Part shown: positions 8,810 through 17,892 of the stretch, one piece after another | Layout: the number at the start of each line of letters is the position of its first letter | How positions within the stretch are numbered: the first letter of the stretch is position 1 | NCBI GenBank assembly: GCA_039636795.1 | Contig: CP143430.1 | Coordinates: forward strand, 2,790,001-2,854,000 | DNA: 64,000 nt | Direction: 5' to 3' | Source: Micrococcaceae bacterium Sec5.1 | GTDB lineage: Bacteria; Actinomycetota; Actinomycetes; Actinomycetales; Micrococcaceae | Translations under genes and position numbers: made by a program | Notes under the pieces: generated by a model | What the model saw: the letters and a program-made list of their open reading frames with translations, nothing else | What the model was told of the DNA's origin: nothing | Database searches by the model: none

Positions 8810-9304
8810 GTGGAAGTACAGGGAGAACTTAAGACTGCTCAAGAGGCCGCCAATGATCCTCGTATCCTGGTTTTCGGGCGTTTGCTTGGTGCTGCTAACC
8901 GGCTGGAGTATTTGCTTGGTCGATCTTTGGAGCAGGAGGTGGGGCTCAGTCACTCACTGTTCGAACTCCTTCTCTTAGTGGGCCGTGCTGGTGACAAGGG
9001 AATGCCTGTGCGCGATATTGCGCAAGCCAGGGTGCTGACCTCGGGTGGTGCTACCCGGCTGGTTCAGCGTGCATCGGCGCAGGGTTTGATCGAGCGCAGA
9101 GATTCCACGGATGATCGTCGCGTCCAGCTGATCCACCTCACCCCTCACGGAGAGCAAGTCCTCCTTCGGGCGGCTGCCATTCATGCCCGAAACGTAGAAC
9201 GCTATGTCATCGACCCCTTGACTGTTGATCAAGCCGAGGTCTTTGCGACAGCTATCCGAACACTGAGCAAGAACGCCGCGAAAGAACTGCCGACCATGCC
9301 GTGA
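8810..9304 (+). CDS. MarR-family transcriptional regulator
   Basis: A 164-aa winged-helix regulator. The helix-turn-helix (about 65-90, PVRDIAQARVLTSGGATRLVQRA) and the wing (ERRDSTDDRRVQLIHLTPHG) are typical of MarR repressors that respond to small phenolic or otherwise lipophilic ligands. The start is GTG 8810 just after GGAGG. It is followed, in the same orientation, by an MBL-fold and a SnoaL-like gene, with a perfect 16-bp palindrome in front of them that is its most likely operator. Confidence 0.92.
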   Translation: MEVQGELKTAQEAANDPRILVFGRLLGAANRLEYLLGRSLEQEVGLSHSLFELLLLVGRAGDKGMPVRDIAQARVLTSGGATRLVQRASAQGLIERRDSTDDRRVQLIHLTPHGEQVLLRAAAIHARNVERYVIDPLTVDQAEVFATAIRTLSKNAAKELPTMP

Positions 9305-9331
9305 TCACCTGTCCGTGCGCGGGAGGGGAAT

Positions 9332-9347
9332 AGCTGACTAGTCAGCT
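9332..9347. promoter_or_regulatory. Perfect 16-bp palindrome, likely MarR operator
   Basis: AGCTGACTAGTCAGCT is fully self-complementary and sits in the 117-bp gap between the MarR gene and the MBL-fold gene. MarR dimers typically bind 16-20-bp palindromes of this kind. Confidence 0.65.
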
Positions 9348-9421
9348 TTGTTGATGGCTGCAGGCGATGAAGAAAACGCCTGTCCGGACGTTCCCTGCTG
9401 TACACGAGAAGGAGCACCACC

Positions 9422-10228
9422 ATGTCGCTTAACTTCGAAGTCTTCGATCTGGACTTTCCCGCCGGTTCACCCAATAAGTCAGCCACTCTGGTGACAGGTC
9501 CCACAGGAGCGCTGCTCGTTGATGCCGGCTTCACCCGGGCAGACGGACACCGGTTGGTGGCCGCCATCCTCGACTCCGGGAAGGACCTGGCCACGGTCTT
9601 GGTAAGCCACGCCGACCCGGATTTCTATTTCGGCCTTGAAGCTATCGCTGATGCGTTTCCCGACGCGGCCATCGTCGCCACGCCGATCGTGATCGAGCAC
9701 ATCCGCGACTCCTTCGAAGGCAAGCTCAAGGCGTGGGCCACGCTGGGAGCGAACCTGCCAACGCGATTGGTCCCGATCACCCCGCTCGTCGGTGATTTCC
9801 TTGAGCTGGATGGTTACAGATTCGACGTCAGGGGAGGTTCGACCCTGCTGCCGGACCGGCATTATCTGTGGAACGCCGATTACCAGGCCGTCGTTGGTGG
9901 GGTCCTGGTGTTCCAGCAAGAACATGTCTGGACCGCCGATACCGCGACGCCGGAACAGCGGGCTGCCTGGATCGACATGCTCGATGAGATGCAATCGCTG
10001 GAGCCTCAGTTGGTCGTCGCCGGACACCGGCTCCCTGGGACCGCAAACGATGCGAGCGGCATAGGCTACACCCGCAAGTATCTGCAGGACTTCGAGCGCA
10101 TTCTCGAACATTCCCCCGATGGTGCTTCGGCAACAGCCGCGCTCGTGGAAAGCTATCCGGAATCGGGAATGCTGATCGCGGCACAAATTGGACCCAAGGT
10201 GGCAAAAGGTGAGATGACATGGGGCTGA
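9422..10228 (+). CDS. Metallo-beta-lactamase-fold protein with altered metal motif
   Basis: A 268-aa cytosolic hydrolase-fold protein. The strand-loop that normally carries HxHxDH reads VSHADPDFYFG, so only the first His and the central Asp are kept (H-x-D-x-D-F); a late AGHRLPG supplies another possible ligand. The rest follows the fold: GPTGALLVDAGFT near 30, and HVWTADTATPEQR near 180. Variants with HADPDF are seen in MBL relatives of unknown function, so lactonase or hydrolase activity is only a guess. ATG 9422 follows an AAGGAG site. It overlaps the next gene by 10 bp. Confidence 0.82.
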   Translation: MSLNFEVFDLDFPAGSPNKSATLVTGPTGALLVDAGFTRADGHRLVAAILDSGKDLATVLVSHADPDFYFGLEAIADAFPDAAIVATPIVIEHIRDSFEGKLKAWATLGANLPTRLVPITPLVGDFLELDGYRFDVRGGSTLLPDRHYLWNADYQAVVGGVLVFQQEHVWTADTATPEQRAAWIDMLDEMQSLEPQLVVAGHRLPGTANDASGIGYTRKYLQDFERILEHSPDGASATAALVESYPESGMLIAAQIGPKVAKGEMTWG

Positions 10229-10656
10229 ACGAGACGATGGACCCAAGGACGTCCACAGCCCCTCGTGATGTTGTCCGCCGGCAGTACATTGCCTCAGCCG
10301 CCGGTGACCTTGAGGCGCTTCGTGCCACGATGGCGCCCGACGTCGAATGGACTGAAATGGCGGGGTTTCCCCTTGCGGGAACCTATCGCACACCGCAGGG
10401 CGTCACGTCCAACGTCATGGAAGTACTCGGGCGCGACTGGGACGGTTGGACTGCTCACGATGACAACTACGTCGTCGATGGTGAGAACGTCGTCGTCCTC
10501 GCACGATACACAGCAACGCACCGTAAAACGGAGCGGAAGCTCAATGTCCGGGTAGCCCATCACTTCATCGTCCGCGGGGGTCTCATCGTGCGCTTCGAGC
10601 AGTTCGTCGACACCGCGAAAGTCGCGGAAGCCGCCAGCGGCGAGGGGGACCATTGA
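10219..10656 (+). CDS. SnoaL-like / NTF2-fold protein
   Basis: A 145-aa alpha+beta barrel protein of the SnoaL-like class (RRQYIASAAGDLEALRATMAPDVEWTEM...FPLAGTYRTPQGV...VRFEQFVDTAKV). Members are isomerases, cyclases, dehydratases or ligand binders. ATG 10219 follows AAAGGTGAG and lies within the end of the MBL gene, indicating translational coupling; ATG 10237 is an alternative. Together with the MarR and MBL genes it forms a small regulated unit. Substrate unknown. Confidence 0.85.
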   Translation: MGLNETMDPRTSTAPRDVVRRQYIASAAGDLEALRATMAPDVEWTEMAGFPLAGTYRTPQGVTSNVMEVLGRDWDGWTAHDDNYVVDGENVVVLARYTATHRKTERKLNVRVAHHFIVRGGLIVRFEQFVDTAKVAEAASGEGDH

Positions 10657-10792
10657 CGAATGCCGACCCGGCCGCAGACTAGTCCAGCGGGTCGCCGTCT
10701 TCCTTCTACCAGAACAGGCCGTATTGGTGGATGGTGTTGCCGTATTAGCCGATGTCGCCCGCTATCCCGAGCCAGGTCACGTTTGATTCACG

Positions 10793-12115
10793 TCACTTCG
10801 TGACGCGCGGATCGACTCCATATTGGGTCGGAGCGCCCAGATGTTCGCGCAGGGTTGTGCCCTCATATTCCCGATGGAAGAGCCCGCGATCCTGGAGGAT
10901 TGGCACCACGCCATCTACGAAAGCGTCAATCCCGTCCTCGTATATATCCGGCGACACCCAGAAGCCGTCCACAGCTTCTGCTTCGAACCATTCCTGCATG
11001 TGGTCAGCGGCTCCGGCGGCCGGTCCGACGACGACGGGGTGATAGTCGATCACACCGTGCGCGAGCACATCGCGGACCGTCCAGCCTTCACTCGCGATCC
11101 TGAGTGCATTAGCCGAGCGAGGGTCGCCCGCTGATGGCCGCGCCTTGGACAGCTGCTCCTGCGATAGTGGCTCGTCGAGCTGTGCCGGATCGAGGCCCAG
11201 GCCGAGCATTTGTCCAAGATAGGACGCGCGCTGAGGAAAGATTCGCCCACTCAGCGTAATTCGGCGATCAAGACCTTCGCGCTTGTCCTTGGCGATCGTC
11301 GTCATTAGGCCGGCAAAGAACTTGAGTTCGTCCGGATCCCGCCCGGCGCGTTCGGCCGCTTCGCGAAACGCGGCGCGCTGCGCACGCGCATCGTTGATGG
11401 TGAAAGCTGCGCCGATAACGCCGTTGGCGTAACGACCGGCGAGTTCGAGGGCGTTCGCACTGCCTCCCGCGTGGAAGACAACAGGTTGACCCTGCTCGGA
11501 TGGAGGGATATACAGCGGACCACGCGAGGCGACGAAATTGCCACCCATATTGATGGGTGCGATCTGGTCGGCGTCCGCGAAGCGGCCCGTTGCCTTATCG
11601 TGCATCCACGCTGTCTTTCCCCAGCTGCCCCAAAGAGACTGTACTAGCTGGATCGTCTCATGCGCTCTCCCGTAGCGTTCCTGGCTGGATGGAAGTCGTT
11701 GGCCATAATTTGCCGCGACATCTTGTCCGCTCGAGGTGACGGCATTCCAACCCGTCCGCCCATGACTCATGACATCCAGCGCCTTGAACTGTCGGGCGAG
11801 GTTGAACGGCTCGTTGAACGTCGTCGAGCCGGTGGCGACGAGGCCAATCCGGCTCGTTTCGCGCGCGACAGCTGCCAACGTCACCATGACGTCGAGATTG
11901 AAGTGGGGCGGCTCGTTCTCGATATCGCCGACGTGAGTGGGGCCATCCGGTAGGAACAGGAACTGGAGCTTCCCGCGCTCGGCCGCCTGGGCATGGCGAA
12001 CCTTCGCGTCAAAACTCGTATAGTTCCTGGGGTCTACTGCCGGGGCGCGCCAGGCCCCAGGCAGGTTGCCGTATCCGTTGCCCAGATGCATGCCGACAAT
12101 CATTTGTCTGGTCAT
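10793..12115 (-). CDS. NtaA/SnaA/DszA-family FMN-dependent monooxygenase
   Basis: A 440-aa flavin monooxygenase of the luciferase-like superfamily, nitrilotriacetate-monooxygenase type. Marks are MIVGMHLGNGYGNLPGAWR at the start, FLPDGP, RTSRIGLVATGSTTFNEPFNLARQFKALDVMSHGRTGWNAVTS and, near 230, GQPVVFHAGGS. It uses FMNH2 delivered by a separate reductase; candidates are the flavin reductases at 25310 and 49256. ATG 12115 follows GAAGAGA; the frame runs on upstream without homology. It is the last gene of a minus-strand operon, downstream of an esterase and an SDR, so it probably oxygenates the imported compound. Confidence 0.93.
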   Translation of the reverse strand: MTRQMIVGMHLGNGYGNLPGAWRAPAVDPRNYTSFDAKVRHAQAAERGKLQFLFLPDGPTHVGDIENEPPHFNLDVMVTLAAVARETSRIGLVATGSTTFNEPFNLARQFKALDVMSHGRTGWNAVTSSGQDVAANYGQRLPSSQERYGRAHETIQLVQSLWGSWGKTAWMHDKATGRFADADQIAPINMGGNFVASRGPLYIPPSEQGQPVVFHAGGSANALELAGRYANGVIGAAFTINDARAQRAAFREAAERAGRDPDELKFFAGLMTTIAKDKREGLDRRITLSGRIFPQRASYLGQMLGLGLDPAQLDEPLSQEQLSKARPSAGDPRSANALRIASEGWTVRDVLAHGVIDYHPVVVGPAAGAADHMQEWFEAEAVDGFWVSPDIYEDGIDAFVDGVVPILQDRGLFHREYEGTTLREHLGAPTQYGVDPRVTK

Positions 12116-12186
12116 GATCTCTTCTTTCTGTGCGCAGATTGGGGTTGCCGACAGTCCTGTTCCGGCCCAGTTCGCCCAGGTTCCGG

Positions 12187-13152
12187 CTATTGCGCGCCCG
12201 CGGTGTCGGGATGATCGCGAAAAATCCACCTCAGCGTCTCCGGGAGGACTGCGCCACCGTGCAGGAGCGAGTGTCCGCCCTCGCCATACACGAATTTGGC
12301 ATCGTAGCGTCGATACTCAAGGGCTGCGAACATGTCGTGGTTGGCGATCGGAATACTGCCGAAAATGACGTCAAGATCCCGGGCTCCAGTTTGTAGCCAG
12401 ACCCGGATTGGTTTTCGTGGGTTCTGCCGGATTGCCGAGGGGTGATTGTGGCCGCCCCGGATATTGATGAAGCTGCCGCAATGGGAGATGACGTTGCCGA
12501 AGACGTCAGGACGTGCCCATGCTGCGGTGAACGCACAATTGCCGCCCGAGCTGATGCCTACAAGCACTCGATCCCGGGGAACTGTGGAGACATTGAGATG
12601 CCCTATGGCATCCGGAAGGAATTCGTCCGTGAGGAATCTGGCATAGTCGCCGTTGACGGAGTCGTACTCGATGCTGCGGTTGTCCGTTCCACCAAAGTGG
12701 GGATATCCCGGGCCTTGCTCGCCTGCTTCAATGAATATGGCCACCGTAACCGGGATCTCGCCCTTGTTGATGAGGTTGTCCAGGACGATATCCGCGCTGG
12801 CCTTCGGTGCCAGATACAGATTGGCATCCTGAAAAATGGCAAGGGCGGCGGGCTTGTCTGGCGTGTATTGAGCAGGGACGTAGAGGTAGTAGCTCCGTTC
12901 CACGCCAGGGTAAACGCTTCGCCCTGTGTGATGTCCCTTTGTCAGCGTGCCTTGAGGGGTGCCTGGCTGTCGCTCGGAATCTGGACCCAGCGAATAGATC
13001 GGCTTGGTGTCATCGGCGAGGACATAGGCAGAAGCATCCTTGCCGGAGATTGTGAGGTCATCCTGGTAGTCGTTTTCCTGCCGGTAATCAGCATCCGGGG
13101 TCTGGCCATTGTTACCAGGCACGCGTGGTTCGGTGTCCGGGGAGTGCGTCAT
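12187..13152 (-). CDS. Esterase-D/enterochelin-esterase-like alpha/beta hydrolase
   Basis: A 321-aa serine hydrolase of the putative-esterase family. The nucleophile elbow is GISSG with Ser at about 201; the His is likely in GEGGHSLLHGG near 295. VERSYYLYVPAQYTPDKPAALAIFQDANLY is typical of enterochelin esterase-like proteins. No signal peptide is visible. ATG 13152 has an AAAGGA site; the longer frame to 13335 overlaps the SDR gene and looks like shadow. It lies 10 bp downstream of the SDR. Probably hydrolyses an ester or lactone intermediate. Confidence 0.88.
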   Translation of the reverse strand: MTHSPDTEPRVPGNNGQTPDADYRQENDYQDDLTISGKDASAYVLADDTKPIYSLGPDSERQPGTPQGTLTKGHHTGRSVYPGVERSYYLYVPAQYTPDKPAALAIFQDANLYLAPKASADIVLDNLINKGEIPVTVAIFIEAGEQGPGYPHFGGTDNRSIEYDSVNGDYARFLTDEFLPDAIGHLNVSTVPRDRVLVGISSGGNCAFTAAWARPDVFGNVISHCGSFINIRGGHNHPSAIRQNPRKPIRVWLQTGARDLDVIFGSIPIANHDMFAALEYRRYDAKFVYGEGGHSLLHGGAVLPETLRWIFRDHPDTAGAQ

Positions 13153-13162
13153 TGTGATCCTT

Positions 13163-13924
13163 TCAGTGAGAGGTGAACCCGCCGTCGATGACGAGTTCCG
13201 TTCCGGTGATGAACTTGGCCTCATCCGATGCGAGGTAGAGCATGCCATACGCGATGTCGGATGCTTCCCCCGCGTGGGGCGGCAAAGGAACGGTTTCAGG
13301 GTTGGCCAGCGATTCCCTGGTGAGCCCGTAGCCACGGGTCAGGCCGGTGTCGACCGGACCGGGATGCACTGAATTCACCCGGATGTTGTCCTTTGCAAAC
13401 CACTGGGCAGTGTGTTTTGTCAGGGAACGGACTGCCCCCTTCGAAGCGGAGTAGGCTGCACTGCCGCCATCCGAGGCGCCACCCACAATGCCAGCGATCG
13501 ATGACACGTTCACGATGGAACCGGCGCCCGCGGCCTGCATGGCGGGAATGACGCTCTTCATTCCCAGCCAAGGTCCGGTGACATTGATGGCCATCACCCT
13601 ATTCCAGTCGTCAAGCTCGGCTTCGAGAACACCCTTCGCCATGGCAATTCCGGCGTTGTTGATCAGGATGTCGATCGTGCCCCACTCGGCGAGTACGTCC
13701 TCGACTACACGCTTCCAGTCCTCAGCGGAGGAAACATCGTGCGTGCGTGCAATTGCCTCGCCTCCGTTTTCGGTGACTTCCCCGACTGCCTGTCGCAGTG
13801 CCTCTGCGGAGATGTCCGTGGCCGCTACCCGCGCCCCCTCGGCTACGAAGAGCTTGAGGGCGGAGAGGCCCATTCCGCTGGCTGCGCCCGTGATGATGGC
13901 GACCTTGCCGACCAATCGTGACAT
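13163..13924 (-). CDS. SDR-family oxidoreductase
   Basis: A 253-aa classical short-chain dehydrogenase. The cofactor motif is TGAASGMG (about 13-20), an Asp near 40 (ATDIS) indicates NAD preference, NNAG is at about 90-93, and the catalytic set includes Ser near 142 and Tyr158-x3-Lys162 (YSASK). The start ATG 13924 follows GGGAAGGAAG. It is the first enzyme gene after the ABC permease (64-bp gap) and is followed 10 bp later by the esterase. Likely oxidises a secondary alcohol to a ketone. Confidence 0.93.
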   Translation of the reverse strand: MSRLVGKVAIITGAASGMGLSALKLFVAEGARVAATDISAEALRQAVGEVTENGGEAIARTHDVSSAEDWKRVVEDVLAEWGTIDILINNAGIAMAKGVLEAELDDWNRVMAINVTGPWLGMKSVIPAMQAAGAGSIVNVSSIAGIVGGASDGGSAAYSASKGAVRSLTKHTAQWFAKDNIRVNSVHPGPVDTGLTRGYGLTRESLANPETVPLPPHAGEASDIAYGMLYLASDEAKFITGTELVIDGGFTSH

Positions 13925-13988
13925 GTCATCTTCCTTCCCTGATGGTTGATGTGTGAGCACGTGTTACGGACGCCGGATATGAGACAGC

Positions 13989-15005
13989 TCAGGCTTCTCC
14001 TGACCGCTTCCGAGACCGTGTGTAGGCGTCCAGCGAGACGGCGGCGAGCACGATCACACCAAGGGCCACCTCTTGTGTTGCCTGCGGAAATGCCAGGATG
14101 TCAAAGACGTTGTTGATAGTCCCAAAGATCAGGATGCCGACGAGTGTTCGCCACATGGCGCCTTCTCCGCCGAGCAATGAAGTTCCGCCGATGATGACGA
14201 TCGCGATCGAGTTAAGCGTGACTCCAACGGCCACGCCTGGCTGTCCGACGCCGATGACCGACCCCAGGACGATTCCCGCGAGGGTTGCCAGCATCGCTGT
14301 CAGCACGTAGGTACTTGCCCGGAGGGACACCACGGGCAGTCCGGCCAACCTTGCGGCTTCGTTGTTGCCGCCGATCGCGTAGATGCCCCGGCCGTACACG
14401 GTTCTGGAAAGTGCGAACCATCCTGCCGCTACGAGGACGGCAAGCAGCCAGACGGAGAGCGGCGCCCCAAGGAAGTCCTTGTCCGAGAGGAAGTCGTAGC
14501 CGCCTGCGGCCATGGGAACCGGTTTGGAGTTCGTGAACAGCAAGGTCAGGCCGCTGAACAATGAGGCTGTCGCGAGAGTAGCGATGAACGCGTTCACTTT
14601 CGCTTTTGTGATGAGGAGGGCATTGATCAGGCCGAGAAGGAATCCGATCACCAGCGTGATGAGTATCGCCAGACCCGCAGGCATCATGTGGGACAGCGTT
14701 GCGTAAGACACTCCGCCGATGGCCAGTACGGCGGCGACCGAAAGGTCGAAACCTCCGGCGATAATAATGAACGTCATCCCTACGGCGATAATGCCGACAG
14801 GTGCATTTTGGGTGAGGATGTTGACGAGGTTTCCTGGGTTGAGGAAGCGAGGATTGAGGCTGATCGCCGTCATCACGAGGATGATGAGCACCCAGACCAT
14901 CCCGAGGCTCGCTGCTCTCTCCCGTAGATTGACTCTTCTCTTTCTTGTGACAGGGGGAGCAACGGTGTTATCCGGGGTGGTGTCCCTGTCGATGGTGGCG
15001 CTCAT
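13989..15005 (-). CDS. Ribose-type ABC transporter permease
   Basis: A 338-aa polytopic protein with about ten hydrophobic helices, of the RbsC/BPD_transp_2 family. The conserved MTFIIIAGGFDLSVAAVLAIGG and INALLITKAKVNAFIATLATASLFSG segments are clear, as is IGGTSLLGGEGAMWRTLVG near the end. The start overlaps the ATPase stop by 4 bp (ATGA), so the two subunits are co-translated. It forms the membrane channel for the two lipoprotein receptors upstream. Confidence 0.95.
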   Translation of the reverse strand: MSATIDRDTTPDNTVAPPVTRKRRVNLRERAASLGMVWVLIILVMTAISLNPRFLNPGNLVNILTQNAPVGIIAVGMTFIIIAGGFDLSVAAVLAIGGVSYATLSHMMPAGLAILITLVIGFLLGLINALLITKAKVNAFIATLATASLFSGLTLLFTNSKPVPMAAGGYDFLSDKDFLGAPLSVWLLAVLVAAGWFALSRTVYGRGIYAIGGNNEAARLAGLPVVSLRASTYVLTAMLATLAGIVLGSVIGVGQPGVAVGVTLNSIAIVIIGGTSLLGGEGAMWRTLVGILIFGTINNVFDILAFPQATQEVALGVIVLAAVSLDAYTRSRKRSGEA

Positions 15006-16570
15006 GCGTTCTCCTTCAATCCGAAAGCAGCTTTCAGTACGTCTTCCATGGCGATCTCTTGATCGCCGTTTCGCTCCAGCAGGCCCATGCTGTGGCCCTT
15101 GGCTACGACGAGTACACGGTCAGAAACGGCCAGCACTTCCTCGAGTTCGGATGAGACCACGATGACGCCGACGCCGTCGTCCGCCATTTTGCGCAGGCTC
15201 TCAAGCAACTCGCCCTTGGCGCCGATGTCTATACCGCGTGTGGGCTCGTCAGCGAGGAGCACTTTCGGGCGGTCGTACAACCACCGTGCCATCAAGAGCT
15301 TCTGTTGGTTGCCGCCGGAAAACCGGTCGCTCCGTTCACCCAGCCGGGCTATCGGGAAGTTCAGCTTCGAGGCAGCCTCGGCAACCATGGCACGCAGTTT
15401 CCTTCGCCCAATTACGCCGCCTGATGAGGCTGCGCCAAGATTGGACAGGGCAATGTTGTCCGCGGCATTTCGGGGCATAACCAGGCCCTGGCCCTTACGG
15501 TCTTCCGGGATCAGACCGATTCCCAGCTTGCGGGCCGCGCGAACTGTTCGCGGCCAGGGGGACTGGGCCCCCGACAAGCGGATGCTTCCCCGGGCAGTCG
15601 ATTCCGCGCCGGCAATCGCCCTCAGCAACGTCGAGCGGCCCGAACCTACCAGACCGGCAATGCCGAGTATTTCGCCTGGCTTCACTTCCAGGTCGATGTT
15701 CTCGATGACCCCCGGCACAGTAAGGCCGACCACTTCAAGGACCGGCGCAAGAGACGGGTCAATCGATTTCTGGTGGATACCGGCCGGCTTGTCCATCAGC
15801 ACCCGGCCAAGGGTTTGGTCACCTCGCTGCTCGCCAAGCATCGCGCGCACGAGTTCGGCGCGCGAACTCTCTCCCCGCCCGCTCGTGACGATGGCCCGGC
15901 CATTCCGGAATACCGTGACTCTGTCGGCCAGTCGTTCGATTTCATCGAAGTTGTGACTGACAATCACGATGGTGACGCCGCGCTTACGCAATCCTTCGAT
16001 CGCTCTATACAGGGCTTCCCGCTCCTCCACGGCCAGGGATGCGCTCGGCTCATCGAAGAGGATGACGCGAGGATCCACCACCAGCGACCGCATGATCTCA
16101 AGCAATTGCTGCTCAGCCACTGACAGGGTGCCGACGGGCACGCCAGCCGGAACGACCTGGACCTCCAGCTGGGCACACAGCTGGACGTATTTGCGTCGCA
16201 TCTCAGCGGCGGAGAGAACTCCGAACCGGGACAGGACGGACCCGAGAAAAACGTTCGCTGCTGCATCCAGATGCGGGATGATCGTCAGTTCCTGATAGAT
16301 GGCCGAGACACCGCTCCGGCGTGCAGCGCGAAGGTTCCCCGGTTCAACTTGTTCACCGAAGACTTCGACGACACCCCCGTCATAGTCGACGCGACCGGCG
16401 ATAGCGCCCAACGCCGTGGACTTGCCCGCTCCGTTCTCGCCGATCAGTGCATGTACCGTTCCTTCATGGATCTCAACGTCCACATCGATTAATGCGCGTG
16501 TGGCACCGTAGGTCTTCGACACCGCTTTTAGTGCGACGGCGATAACCGGGTCCGATTTCGAAGGCTCCAT
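15002..16570 (-). CDS. Ribose-type ABC transporter ATP-binding protein (two ABC domains)
   Basis: A 522-aa tandem ATPase of the RbsA/MglA family. The N-terminal domain has Walker A GENGAGKST at 44-52, an LSVAEQQ signature and ILFDEPSA Walker B. The C-terminal domain has the degenerate GLVGSGRST loop usual for this family, FSGGNQQK and VLLADEPT. Length is normal. The neighbours (two receptors, one permease) complete an importer. Such systems usually carry sugars or polyols, but relatives in catabolic clusters carry autoinducers or other polar compounds; the substrate is not predictable. Confidence 0.95.
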   Translation of the reverse strand: MEPSKSDPVIAVALKAVSKTYGATRALIDVDVEIHEGTVHALIGENGAGKSTALGAIAGRVDYDGGVVEVFGEQVEPGNLRAARRSGVSAIYQELTIIPHLDAAANVFLGSVLSRFGVLSAAEMRRKYVQLCAQLEVQVVPAGVPVGTLSVAEQQLLEIMRSLVVDPRVILFDEPSASLAVEEREALYRAIEGLRKRGVTIVIVSHNFDEIERLADRVTVFRNGRAIVTSGRGESSRAELVRAMLGEQRGDQTLGRVLMDKPAGIHQKSIDPSLAPVLEVVGLTVPGVIENIDLEVKPGEILGIAGLVGSGRSTLLRAIAGAESTARGSIRLSGAQSPWPRTVRAARKLGIGLIPEDRKGQGLVMPRNAADNIALSNLGAASSGGVIGRRKLRAMVAEAASKLNFPIARLGERSDRFSGGNQQKLLMARWLYDRPKVLLADEPTRGIDIGAKGELLESLRKMADDGVGVIVVSSELEEVLAVSDRVLVVAKGHSMGLLERNGDQEIAMEDVLKAAFGLKENA

Positions 16571-16648
16571 TGCCAGTTCTACTTTCTATGTTGGGCTGGG
16601 CAGCGTTCGAGCGAACGACGCCCAGCCCCAGGCTGGTGAGCTGCCGCG

Positions 16649-17746
16649 CTAGCGTAGCTCGGCGGGCAGTTGTGAAATCGTTTCCTTTGTGACTACGAAG
16701 GGATTCTTTGCAGTGCCAACGACCGAGTCATCCACAAAGCGTGTGCCGGCGTCCCCGCGTTGCGCAGCGGCAATGGAGTTGAGGTTTGCCTTCATTTGGT
16801 TGAAAGGGAACAGCATTGTGGAGAGCTGTACCGTACCGGCCTCCAATTGTTGGATCTGGAACTTGCCGAAGCCGATGTCCACGACGTGCACCTTCTCCGA
16901 CAGGCCCGCGTCTTTTTCGGCCTGGACGACGCCCTGTGTGAGGTCGGGCGAGGACGCGGACATGATGAGGGTGGTGTCAGGATGGCCCTGCAGGTAGGTC
17001 TGGGTCTTGTTGTAGGCGTCGGTCGTCGTCCAGTCCGTGTAAATCGTCTCAACGGAATAGTCGGGGTTGTCGGCCGTGAGCTTTGCCAGTGCTGCTTCTG
17101 TGACGCGTGTCTGGGTGTTGACCGCGGGGCCAAGAACAGCAACGATCTTCTGCTTGCCGGGGTTTGCCTTTGCTGCTGCCGCCAACCAGCCGTCGACATA
17201 GTCGCGGGTGGTGTTGCTGCCCACGAAGTTCAACGTCCCCGGCGCCCAGACGTCGTCAACGGACTTGCCGGCCTGGTTTTTGCCGTCGTCGCACAGGGGT
17301 GAGCCCGAAATCGACGTAAGGATATTCGCCTTTGCGAAGTCATGGGTGAGGAGCTTGCAGGACATCACGCCGTCGAGGGCCATTACCACTGCTGCATCGA
17401 AGTTGCCGGAAGTCATCGCAGTCTGCATTTGGTTGAGCTGCTTGTTCGGGTCATAGCCTGCGTCGAACAAGGTCATGTCCATGCCAAGTTCCTTGGCAGT
17501 CACGTTCGCTGCCCTCTCCTGCTCCAGCCCGAACTCATTGGCAACACCCGGGATAAAAACGGCGACCTTAAGGCCCTTGCCGGTCTTCAAGTTGACTGTC
17601 ATGTCATTGCCGACATCGATTGCGACCGTGCCGGCCGGGCCCTGACTGCCCGGTTTACCGGCGTCGTTCCCGGCACAACCGGCCAAAGCCAGCAGCACTG
17701 CCGTAGATCCAGCAGCCAACATGACCAGCGACTTCGTTGTACGCAT
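16649..17746 (-). CDS. ABC transporter substrate-binding lipoprotein (copy 1)
   Basis: A 365-aa periplasmic-binding-protein type 1 lipoprotein. Residues 1-24 form a signal peptide ending in the lipobox LALAGC. The mature part has KVAVFIPGVANEFGLEQERAA and an IYTDWTTTDAYNKTQTYLQGHPD segment typical of ribose/rhamnose receptors. ATG 17746 follows AGGAG; the longer frame to 17806 has no such site. It is an obvious duplicate of the next gene upstream (similar along the entire length, with the same ISQLPAELR C-terminus). It delivers ligand to the downstream ATPase and permease. Confidence 0.94.
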   Translation of the reverse strand: MRTTKSLVMLAAGSTAVLLALAGCAGNDAGKPGSQGPAGTVAIDVGNDMTVNLKTGKGLKVAVFIPGVANEFGLEQERAANVTAKELGMDMTLFDAGYDPNKQLNQMQTAMTSGNFDAAVVMALDGVMSCKLLTHDFAKANILTSISGSPLCDDGKNQAGKSVDDVWAPGTLNFVGSNTTRDYVDGWLAAAAKANPGKQKIVAVLGPAVNTQTRVTEAALAKLTADNPDYSVETIYTDWTTTDAYNKTQTYLQGHPDTTLIMSASSPDLTQGVVQAEKDAGLSEKVHVVDIGFGKFQIQQLEAGTVQLSTMLFPFNQMKANLNSIAAAQRGDAGTRFVDDSVVGTAKNPFVVTKETISQLPAELR

Positions 17747-17892
17747 AATTCTCCTGATTACCTGGTGCCCGCGCCTTAGGCGGCCGGGGTGAATGTGATG
17801 TGTCACGGAGCTTCATTGCTTCGCGATCTTGATTGGGGCGGCTGGCGTTACGGTGTAAGCCGCCGCAGCGGTCCTCCAGGCGATCTGCGCGG

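Noticed and set aside
10791..10805. CGTCAC-TTC-GTGACG hairpin at the convergent gene ends as a terminator
   Set aside because: No T-run on either strand, and it overlaps the end of the monooxygenase coding region.
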